NCBI GenBank assembly: GCA_013205415.1 | Contig: JABMMY010000248.1 | Coordinates: 1-6,483, forward strand | Direction: 5' to 3' | Length of the DNA: 6,483 bases | Source of the DNA: Deltaproteobacteria bacterium | GTDB lineage: Bacteria; Bdellovibrionota; FAC87; UBA2466 | Part shown: piece by piece, positions 1-6,376 of the stretch | How the letters are laid out: each line of letters begins with the position of its first letter | How positions within the stretch are numbered: position 1 is the stretch's first letter | Position numbers and translations under genes: made by a program | Notes under the pieces: generated by a model | Told to the model about the DNA's origin: nothing | Database searches by the model: none | What the model saw: the letters and a program-made list of their open reading frames with translations, nothing else

Positions 1-1
1 C

Positions 2-622
2 CCTCAAACCGAACAAAAAAGATCTGAATTACGAAGCTCTTTAGGGATCAAAGACACCGATTTTGTTTTGTTATTTGTAGGCAGATTATTTGAGAGAAAA
101 AGGCCACAAGATATTATCGCTCTTCATGAATTTTTACTATCCAAGGGCCGAGTGCATACTTTAATGATTGGCTCCGGCCCCCTAGAGGGGGCTTTAAAGG
201 CCCGATGCGAAAACTTGCCCAGACTTCATTGGTTAGGCTTTCAAAATCAAATGGAAACAAGAGACTGGTATTTTACCGCCGATCTATTGGTGGTGCCTTC
301 GGAGTTTGAGACCTGGGGGCTGGTAGTAAATGAGGCCTTTAGTTGTGGTCTTCCAGCTTTAGTAAGTAGTGCCTGTGGGGCTGCAGGGGATTTAGTGGAT
401 GAGGGGGAAACAGGTTTTGTTTATGAGGTAGGGTCGGTGGAATCGGCCTTTAACTATGTAAATCGATTCCTAGAAAACCAAACTCTCCAAAAAACCATGG
501 GCGATAGAGCCCGAAAAAAGGTACTCTCCGCCTATCGCCCCGATCAATTCGCCGACTCCATCTACGAAGCCCTCTCCCACCCGATAAAAGGGAACGGAGA
601 GCTTACCGCAGTAAATCCTTAG
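2..622 (+). CDS. Glycosyltransferase family 4-type, C-terminal part (5' end off window)
   Basis: The frame is open from the first bases of the window with no convincing start, so this is the 3' part of a longer gene; 206 residues are visible. It matches the C-terminal, nucleotide-sugar-binding half of a GT-B fold retaining glycosyltransferase. The run FVLLFVGRLFERKRP opens the domain, followed by IGSGP, WLGF and ADLLVVPS. The donor-binding E-x7-E motif is ETWGLVVNE (positions 308-334), followed by CGLPALVSS. Families of this type move a sugar from a UDP- or GDP-sugar to a growing glycan or lipid carrier at the cytoplasmic face of the inner membrane. Family GT4 fits best by motif. Donor and acceptor cannot be told because the acceptor-binding N-terminal domain is missing. 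The nearby galE and two further glycosyltransferase-like genes suggest a surface polysaccharide locus extending to the left. No clear terminator follows the TAG stop. Confidence 0.93.
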   Translation, partial: PQTEQKRSELRSSLGIKDTDFVLLFVGRLFERKRPQDIIALHEFLLSKGRVHTLMIGSGPLEGALKARCENLPRLHWLGFQNQMETRDWYFTADLLVVPSEFETWGLVVNEAFSCGLPALVSSACGAAGDLVDEGETGFVYEVGSVESAFNYVNRFLENQTLQKTMGDRARKKVLSAYRPDQFADSIYEALSHPIKGNGELTAVNP

Positions 623-656
623 GTTCTTTCCCAATCATACGAGATGTTAAATTAAG

Positions 657-691
657 GCTAAATGACAAAAGCTAAATGTTTAACGCTAAAG
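657..691. repeat. Three GCTAAA hexamers at exact 14-bp spacing
   Basis: GCTAAA begins at 657, 671 and 685, so the copies are exactly 14 bp apart; the first two extend to GCTAAATG. They lie in the 190-bp gap between the glycosyltransferase stop and the lipoprotein gene. Regular spacing of short direct repeats can mark a regulator binding array, but 14 bp is not a whole number of helical turns, and A-rich hexamers recur by chance. Function is unknown. Confidence 0.35.
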
Positions 692-812
692 ATAAAATCG
701 GGTACCTAAACTTTCGAAATCTCACCCTCATCCACTTTTAAGGGAAAGAGGCCCCTTAACTATATAGCCACCGTCATAAAAGACAAAATTGGGCCTTTTT
801 TGTGGATTCTAA

Positions 813-1268
813 ATGTCTTCATTGCTTTTTTGTGGGGAGGCTAGTGGGAATAGTTTTTGCTGTTACTTAATGGGTATGGGCTTTATTAATATCATAGGTG
901 GAATAGCTATCACTCTGAAGTTACGATTAAACTTTATCTGTTTATTTATTATCACTCTTTTTGCTCTTACCTCTTGTGGAAATAGAAACGAAGAAGATCC
1001 CTACTACTATAACTCTCCACAAACTCAAGCTACCGCAACTTTTACAAGTCTACAGAATTCTGTTTTCAATAGCTCTTGTATCCAATGCCACCAGCAGATG
1101 GGGTCCTACTCAGGAGTGAGAAACTATATTACGCCGGGAAATCCGCAGACCAGCTCCCTATACCAAGCTGTAGCCTCTGGACAAATGCCAAGAAATAACT
1201 ATCGGCTATCCAACTCACAAATCAATTCCATTTCGAAATGGATCCAAAGTGGAGCTCCTAATAATTAA
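813..1268 (+). CDS. Small lipoprotein with mono-heme cytochrome c-like domain
   Basis: Counting from the ATG at 813 (151 residues), positions 36-54 form a positively charged then hydrophobic signal segment ending in the lipobox LTSC. Cys55 would be lipidated by signal peptidase II processing. The +2 residue is Gly, not Asp, so outer-membrane sorting is expected. A flexible Tyr/Gln/Thr-rich linker follows, then a C-terminal domain with the covalent heme c motif CIQCH (residues 89-93) and a likely distal Met ligand in GQMPR (Met125). The closing WIQSGAP resembles the end of small single-heme cytochrome domains of the PSCyt1 kind ('...MP...L...I..WI..GAP'). Predicted role: electron transfer, or a heme-bearing domain, on the periplasmic side of the outer membrane; the partner is unknown. 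The start is doubtful. ATGs at 813, 870 and 876 all give an overlong N-terminus, and an SD-like AGGTGGAA (895-902) points to a start near the in-frame CTG at 915. The gene converges on galE with 7 bp between stops. Confidence 0.85.
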   Translation: MSSLLFCGEASGNSFCCYLMGMGFINIIGGIAITLKLRLNFICLFIITLFALTSCGNRNEEDPYYYNSPQTQATATFTSLQNSVFNSSCIQCHQQMGSYSGVRNYITPGNPQTSSLYQAVASGQMPRNNYRLSNSQINSISKWIQSGAPNN

Positions 1269-1275
1269 TTGCTAT

Positions 1276-2259
1276 TTATTTTCTACCAAGACATTTTTTT
1301 TCCCACGCGAAGGAGGAGTTGCAAATGTCCGATAAAGCAGTGAACCTGGGCCTCCATCCTAACTTAGAAATAATCTTGGAAGAGTCGGCTATAATTGATG
1401 CGATATCGCCATCTCTGCGCGCGCTATTGACTATATTAAGGTTCTGTCCAGAAACCTTCTCCACCATAGCTAATACCTCCTTTACAGAGTAGCCACTTCC
1501 ATAACCACAATTAAAAATATCACTTTCGCCACCCGACTTAAGATATTTCAATGCCAATACATGAGCCTCTGCCAGGTCCTCAACGTGAATATAATCTCTA
1601 ACTCCAGTTCCATCTTTCGTTGGATAATCGGTCCCATAAACTTCAATAGAATTTCTTTTTCCACACCCTGCCTCAACGGCTCTTTTTATTAAATGTGTAG
1701 CACTATCTGAAATTTGCCCTATCTCGCCCGAAGAATGAGCTCCTGCTACATTAAAGTATCTCAAAATTACAAATTTTAATTTCGAGCTTTTTGCAACATC
1801 CTGTAAAAGTCTCTCAAACATTAGTTTTGAAGCCCCATACGGACTTTCTGGATTTAGCGCACTCGTCTCTTTTACTGGAATCTCCTTGGGAGTTCCATAA
1901 ACGGCTGCTGTCGATGAAAAAACAAATTGAGTCACACCGCAATCTAAAGCGACGCTAAGAAAATTTGCCGCCTTAGAAAAATTGGTTTGATAATAGCTCA
2001 AGGGATCGGTTACGGAATCGCTCACAGAAACTAATCCCGCAAAATGTAAAATTTGATCTACCTGTGTTTTTTTAAAAATACCTCTTATCTCGGCAATATT
2101 CCCAATATCACACCGATAAAACTCAGCCTCTAGGGGAAGTAACTCTTTATGACCCTGAGAGAGATCATCTACTACCACCACCTTATAGCCCGATTTAATC
2201 AAAGCATGTGCGGCATGTGAGCCAATATAACCCGCCCCTCCAGTTATCAAAACTTTCAC
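1276..2259 (-). CDS. galE: UDP-glucose 4-epimerase
   Basis: This 327-residue protein is an extended short-chain dehydrogenase/reductase and has the usual GalE length. It interconverts UDP-glucose and UDP-galactose in the cytoplasm through a bound NAD. The Rossmann motif GGAGYIG lies at residues 7-13. FSSTAAVYG (114-122) supplies the Ser/Thr of the catalytic triad (Thr117 aligns with E. coli Ser124), and YGASK (141-145) supplies the catalytic Tyr141 and Lys145. Further family marks are LRYFNVAGA, GTGVRDYIHVEDLA, FNCGYGSGYSV and RRDGD (281-285). At the site of E. coli Tyr299, the gate for N-acetylated substrates, I place Ile289, so UDP-GalNAc activity cannot be ruled in or out. The start is GTG, with the Rossmann strand beginning at residue 2 and an SD-like AGGTGGGG (2268-2275 on the complement) 8 nt upstream. 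It is transcribed divergently from the GT2/GT-C pair and would feed UDP-Gal to the surrounding glycosyltransferases. Confidence 0.97.
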   Translation of the reverse strand: MKVLITGGAGYIGSHAAHALIKSGYKVVVVDDLSQGHKELLPLEAEFYRCDIGNIAEIRGIFKKTQVDQILHFAGLVSVSDSVTDPLSYYQTNFSKAANFLSVALDCGVTQFVFSSTAAVYGTPKEIPVKETSALNPESPYGASKLMFERLLQDVAKSSKLKFVILRYFNVAGAHSSGEIGQISDSATHLIKRAVEAGCGKRNSIEVYGTDYPTKDGTGVRDYIHVEDLAEAHVLALKYLKSGGESDIFNCGYGSGYSVKEVLAMVEKVSGQNLNIVNSARRDGDIASIIADSSKIISKLGWRPRFTALSDICNSSFAWEKKCLGRK

Positions 2260-2279
2260 TCTTCTAACCCCACCTGTTT

Positions 2280-2299
2280 ATTAAGACCTCGATCTTAAT
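2280..2299. repeat. Inverted repeat upstream of galE, possible operator
   Basis: ATTAAGA (2280-2286) and TCTTAAT (2293-2299) are perfect 7-bp inverted arms around a 6-bp centre. The repeat ends 21 bp before the galE GTG, just upstream of its SD-like sequence, so it could be a regulator site over the promoter or a small hairpin in the leader. No convincing -35/-10 pair was recognised on either strand of the 2260-2471 divergent spacer, so assignment to a regulator is not possible. A second, weaker A+T pair, TTAAAAC (2411-2417) and GTTTTAA (2434-2440), lies upstream of the GT2 gene. Confidence 0.4.
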
Positions 2300-2471
2300 T
2301 TGTCTCATGATACCCAATGACCTGTTTCCCTTTTAACCCATTTCGCTTTATGCCAAAATCTAAAATCACAGCACCCAATAGGCGCGCCGCATTACTCAAA
2401 AACCAGAAAGTTAAAACCCCTTAATCATTTAGAGTTTTAAGTCGATAAATAGCATATCATCTCGATTACAC

Positions 2472-3431
2472 ATGCCAACACCTAACATCTCCATCATCAT
2501 TCCCGCCTTCAATGAAGAGGCTAATATTGAACCCATTTTTAATCGTATCTCTCAATTACTTCGAGAGGAGGATTACGAAATTATTTTTATTGATGATGGA
2601 GGTACCGATAATACTTTTATTAATATTCAAAAACTTGCCATAGCTAACCCCCAGGTAAAGGGGATCTCTTTTTCTAGAAATTTTGGACACCAAGCAGCGC
2701 TAAAAGCTGGACTCGATCATGCTAAGGGGAATTGTACCATCTCTATAGATTGCGATCTTGAACACCCACCAGAGGCCATTAGTAAAATGTTAGCTTTTTG
2801 GAGAGAGGGTGCTGAGGTGGTTATTTCAAGAAGAGAAAACTCTCTCAAAACCACCCCTTTTAAAAGGTACTCCTCTCAGGCCTTTTATTTTCTGCTTAAG
2901 TTAATTTCTGACGTTCAGGTGGAACCAGGAACTGCCGATTTTAGACTCCTGGATAAAAAAGTAGTTCAAGCCTGTAGTGCCATTACTGAAAATGAACTAT
3001 TTTGGCGAGGCATTATCCCCTGGTTGGGATTCAAAACAAAAACTCTCTGGTACCACCAAGACCAAAGACAACACGGGGAAAGTAAATACACTCTATTCAA
3101 AATGATGAAACTTTCTCTCTCTGGGATTACTAGTTTCAGCATTCGCCCTCTCTATTTAAGTTTATATTTGGGTGCATTCTTTGCCGGCTCCTCATTTATT
3201 TATTTACTGTATGCAGTGGCAATTAAATTTCTCACCGATGATAGCGTGTCTGGATGGGCCTCTGTGATTGCCAGCGTTTTACTGATTGGCGGGATGCAAC
3301 TTCTAATTTTAGGTGTGATGGGAATTTATCTTGGCAAACTATTTATGCAGAGCAAAGGACGGCCTCAGTACGTTATCCGTGAGACCCTGCCCACCGCTCT
3401 GGAAAAGCAAGAATTAAAGAGGGTTGGCTAA
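2472..3431 (+). CDS. Polyprenyl-phosphate glycosyltransferase, GT2 (DPM1/GtrB-like)
   Basis: This 319-residue protein has an N-terminal GT-A domain and two C-terminal transmembrane helices (about 227-251 and 265-289), the layout of bacterial GtrB/ArnC-type enzymes. These move a sugar from a nucleotide sugar to undecaprenyl phosphate at the cytoplasmic face of the inner membrane. Visible marks are SIIIPAFNEE (7-16), IDDGGTDNT (40-48, Gly44 where Ser is usual), FSRNFGHQAALKAGLDHAKG (67-86), the metal-binding DxD as DCDLEHPPE (93-101), RGIIPWLGF and HGESKYTLFKM. The start is placed at this ATG because the first beta strand follows at once; no good Shine-Dalgarno sequence precedes it. The stop abuts the next gene's GTG with no spacer, so the two are almost certainly co-translated. 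The product would be a lipid-linked monosaccharide used by a periplasmic transferase, plausibly the neighbour. The sugar is not predictable. No GtrA-like flippase is in the window. Confidence 0.93.
   Translation: MPTPNISIIIPAFNEEANIEPIFNRISQLLREEDYEIIFIDDGGTDNTFINIQKLAIANPQVKGISFSRNFGHQAALKAGLDHAKGNCTISIDCDLEHPPEAISKMLAFWREGAEVVISRRENSLKTTPFKRYSSQAFYFLLKLISDVQVEPGTADFRLLDKKVVQACSAITENELFWRGIIPWLGFKTKTLWYHQDQRQHGESKYTLFKMMKLSLSGITSFSIRPLYLSLYLGAFFAGSSFIYLLYAVAIKFLTDDSVSGWASVIASVLLIGGMQLLILGVMGIYLGKLFMQSKGRPQYVIRETLPTALEKQELKRVG
3416..3423 (+). promoter_or_regulatory. Ribosome binding site for the 913-residue membrane protein
   Basis: AAAGAGGG, inside the last codons of the GT2 gene, lies 8 nt before a GTG that directly follows the GT2 TAA. 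It supports the GTG at 3432 as the start and suggests translational coupling. Confidence 0.65.
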
Positions 3432-6173
3432 GTGTTGATTAAGGCGACTCGATTTATTCAGCGCTTCAGTAAGCCCCTTAATATTTTAGGTCTACGACGG
3501 TTTAGAATTATTGCTGAGATTATTGGAGTCGTAGCCTCTGTTTACGTTATTGCTATATTTATTCCTAAGAATTTATTTAACTCGCTACCTGCAACCGGAG
3601 GGGACACCGGCTCCCATTTTTGGCCGGTCAAGGTACTACACGATTATGGAATTCCAAACCTAATCGCACGACCTTGGAATCCTGGGAACAATGGAGGGGA
3701 GGGTCTTTTAGTTCACTATTTTCCACTTCCCTTTATCTTTATGGCTCTATTGGGTTATCTGATTCCCATTGGAATGGCCTTCAATATAGGAACCCTTATT
3801 CCGGTAGTCACCCTACCCCTTTCGGTCTGGGCGGGGTTGCGATTGATGTCTTTGCGATTTCCTGGACCTGTATTAGCCGCTGTAATCGCCTCGGGAGTTA
3901 TTTTAAATGAGGGAAACTCGATGTGGGGTGGTAATACACTCTCCACGTTAGCTGGCCAATTCTCACACATGTACGCTTTGAATTTTTTGTTTTTAGGTTG
4001 TGGGGTCTTATGGTCTGAAATAAACAGGAAAAAAATTCCCTGGAAATCTAGCGTGCTATTTTCTGCCGTTGCCATCTCACATGGATATATTTATTTTGGA
4101 GTTCCCCTTCTTATACTTTTAATTGCACTTCTTCACCCCAAAAATACATTTCGATTTCGACTAAGCCTTTGTTTTCTCAGCGCCGTTTTCTCATTCACAT
4201 TATCAGCCTGGTTTGTGGGCCCCATGATAATCACCAATGCTTGGGTCACGCCCCACTTTTTCCTTTGGGCATTTCAGGATTGGACTCAAGAATTAATGCC
4301 AAGGATTTGGGATCCCATTATTTTTCTATTCTTTGCTTGTGTTATTGCTCTTTCTTACAGAAATTTTCAACGGCGTGATAATTTATTAATTCGAGTTTCT
4401 CTCTTTTGGTTTGGTTCCGGACTAGTTTATTTAGGTTTTTTCTTTTTATTTCGAGCCTTGCATTTAGTTGATGTCAGAGCCATTCCGCAGATACATCTTT
4501 TCTGGGGTATCACCATAGGAATTTTAATTGCCTTAGTATTTCGTCCCCTTCAAAAAGGATTAATTTTAATTCTAACCACAATGATAGTGGCCTTTTTAAT
4601 TCCATGGGAAATATCTCAGGTTGTAAAATTTCCTATCTGGATGGAGTGGAACTACTCCGGCTGGGAAACCAAAAATAATTATCACTCCCTACTGAGGCTG
4701 TCTAACGCTCTTCGCGGAAAGCTCTCAGACCCCCGCGTAGCTTATGAACACCATGTTAAAAATAATTTTGTAGGAACCGAGCGTGTTTTTGAAATGCTCC
4801 CTTACTTTGCCAATCGAGCTACTACCGAAAGCCTTTATCTTCAGTCTACCGTTTTGGCTCCCATGATTTATAGTTTAACGTCAGAGATTAGCGAGAACTC
4901 TAGTTGCCCATTTGCAAACTGGCCTTGCATGCATTTCGGATTGATACAAGCGCAGGATCGTCTCTCCCTACTAGGTGTTAATCAGATTATTCTCAGCTCT
5001 GCACGCTCTATAAAAGCTGCTACAGAGAGCTCCTTTTTAAAAAGTAAATTTACCTTTGCACCTTGGACGGTTTTCGAAAGTATTGACCCTGTTCACATGG
5101 CCGAAACATTTATCACTCGTCCAGTGAGTATCTCTTTTAAAGGTTGGAGAGTTAAATTTTGGGACTGGTTTAAAACCTATCAAAAAGGCAGCCCCTTTCT
5201 GGTAACAAGCCAACAAAAGGATAACCTTCCAAAGGAAAATCAGTGGACCACGAAACAGGACTGTCACCCTACGACCTCGGTTGATTTTTCCGGGATCTAT
5301 TTTCACACAGACTGTCCTGGAGTTGCCCATTTTTTAAAGTATGCCTATCATCCCTCATTTACCTCTTCCGGTGGGGAACCCTTATTTCTTGTCAGCCCTG
5401 GATACCTAGGAATAGTTCCGACTACGACCGACCTAAAATTAACCTTCGGCTCCTCATGGACATGGAGTTTTTTTAAATGGGTTTCACTGTTGTTTGTATT
5501 TATCGGTGGCATTATTATTTTTTTGCAAAGCCGTGGCTCTTCGAATGGGGTGTTTCTAGGGTTCCAAAAGCTCAATGAAAAACTGCAACAGGTAGCACAA
5601 AAACCGGCCACAAAAAACCGCCTTAAGAAAAGGTCGGGCCAGATCACAATTAAAAAAACAAAGCACCGCATACCGCTATTTTATCCGGTGAGTGGGGTCA
5701 TTTTATGTTTCTATCTTGTCATCGTATTTAGAACAGATTCTTTTCTTTTTTGGAGAGGGCGACAATTAAACTTCCGGGACTTTGAAATATTAAGTGATCA
5801 TCAAGATTATGGAACACTCCACAAGAATGAAGGGGTCGATGGAAAACCGATCATAGTTAAGGGGGTTATTTATACCTCCGGACTCGGAACTCACGCGAAC
5901 TCAGAAATTAAAATCAGACTGAAAAATAATAGCCCCTTTCTATCTGGAAAATGTGGTTATCCGGATTACGCTTCTGGGGCCAATGTGCAATGTGAAATCA
6001 GAGGCAATTCTCGAATACTTTTTAAAAGCACCGCTCTAAATAATGACCATAGAGAGGAGCCATTTCGAGTTTCTTTAGAGGGTGAAAAAGATATCATTCT
6101 GGCCTTCAGAACGCTTAATCCCAACATAAATAGCGCCCACGGAGTCTGGGTAGATTTATTGACTCGCGACTAA
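3432..6173 (+). CDS. GT-C-like polytopic membrane protein with C-terminal NPCBM domain
   Basis: A 913-residue inner-membrane protein starting with GTG. About eleven hydrophobic helices (from about 27-44 to 376-392) form an N-terminal membrane domain. Its first outer loop holds GGDTGSHFWPVK (56-67), the Asp-containing loop typical of GT-C fold transferases and of '6-pyruvoyl-tetrahydropterin synthase-related' membrane proteins. A soluble stretch (about 400-675) follows, ending in KYAYHPSF and LVSPGYLGIVPT, motifs I associate with that same membrane family. Then come a helix (678-698), a Lys/Arg-rich linker (about 710-746, probably cytoplasmic), another helix (748-767) and a C-terminal domain (about 782-911). 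GLGTHANSEI (817-826) and HGVWVDL (903-909) in that domain mark it as NPCBM, a putative carbohydrate-binding module. By the positive-inside rule both soluble domains face the periplasm. Inferred role: transfer of a sugar from the polyprenyl-phosphate donor made by the coupled GT2 enzyme to a periplasmic or surface glycan. Catalysis is unproven; a non-catalytic role is possible. Confidence 0.85.
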   Translation: MLIKATRFIQRFSKPLNILGLRRFRIIAEIIGVVASVYVIAIFIPKNLFNSLPATGGDTGSHFWPVKVLHDYGIPNLIARPWNPGNNGGEGLLVHYFPLPFIFMALLGYLIPIGMAFNIGTLIPVVTLPLSVWAGLRLMSLRFPGPVLAAVIASGVILNEGNSMWGGNTLSTLAGQFSHMYALNFLFLGCGVLWSEINRKKIPWKSSVLFSAVAISHGYIYFGVPLLILLIALLHPKNTFRFRLSLCFLSAVFSFTLSAWFVGPMIITNAWVTPHFFLWAFQDWTQELMPRIWDPIIFLFFACVIALSYRNFQRRDNLLIRVSLFWFGSGLVYLGFFFLFRALHLVDVRAIPQIHLFWGITIGILIALVFRPLQKGLILILTTMIVAFLIPWEISQVVKFPIWMEWNYSGWETKNNYHSLLRLSNALRGKLSDPRVAYEHHVKNNFVGTERVFEMLPYFANRATTESLYLQSTVLAPMIYSLTSEISENSSCPFANWPCMHFGLIQAQDRLSLLGVNQIILSSARSIKAATESSFLKSKFTFAPWTVFESIDPVHMAETFITRPVSISFKGWRVKFWDWFKTYQKGSPFLVTSQQKDNLPKENQWTTKQDCHPTTSVDFSGIYFHTDCPGVAHFLKYAYHPSFTSSGGEPLFLVSPGYLGIVPTTTDLKLTFGSSWTWSFFKWVSLLFVFIGGIIIFLQSRGSSNGVFLGFQKLNEKLQQVAQKPATKNRLKKRSGQITIKKTKHRIPLFYPVSGVILCFYLVIVFRTDSFLFWRGRQLNFRDFEILSDHQDYGTLHKNEGVDGKPIIVKGVIYTSGLGTHANSEIKIRLKNNSPFLSGKCGYPDYASGANVQCEIRGNSRILFKSTALNNDHREEPFRVSLEGEKDIILAFRTLNPNINSAHGVWVDLLTRD

Positions 6174-6313
6174 TTGTTTTTGTCGGAAAATGAAAATAGT
6201 AGCGCGTCTTAGATCGGCACTGAATCGGTCGACTCTCGGCAATGAAGTCATCTTTAAAAATCACCTGAGCTATCGGTTTTTTGTGGGTTGGATTTAGTAC
6301 CGTTTCAAGTTCT

Positions 6314-6351
6314 ATAAATTCTGCAGAGTTTATCTCTTTAGATTTTTTTTT
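6314..6351. terminator. Possible weak terminator between convergent genes
   Basis: ATAAATTCTGCAGAGTTTAT (6314-6333) is a palindrome with one mismatch. As RNA on the + strand it can form an 8-bp stem, including one U-G pair, with a UGCA loop. A run of nine T follows at 6343-6351, then an A-run on the other side (6358-6364) that would be a U-run for minus-strand transcripts. It sits between the converging ends of the membrane protein gene (stop at 6173) and the histidine kinase gene (stop at 6377). The stem is A+T-rich and 9 nt from the T-run, so it is a poor intrinsic terminator; it could instead be a protein binding site. Confidence 0.3.
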
Positions 6352-6376
6352 AGTTTTAAAAAAAGTTCGCTTGGAA

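Noticed and set aside
572..601. Hairpin CTCTCC/GGAGAG with inner CCC/GGG near the end of the first glycosyltransferase gene
   Set aside because: It lies inside coding sequence with no T-run after it; probably incidental.
745..800. Possible terminator: AAAGAGGCCC (745-754) pairs with GGGCCTTTTT (791-800)
   Set aside because: The 36-nt loop is too large and the T-run is used inside the stem, so it is not a convincing intrinsic terminator.
2381..2388. GGCGCGCC 8-bp palindrome in the divergent spacer
   Set aside because: A single G+C-rich palindrome with no partner or context; it may be chance or a modification site, with nothing to support a role.
3755..4075. Minus-strand frame inside the GT-C gene
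   Set aside because: It is antisense to a clearly coding membrane domain and has no family features; a shadow frame, as are the others at 3620-3910, 4169-4378, 5037-5330 and 5348-5671.
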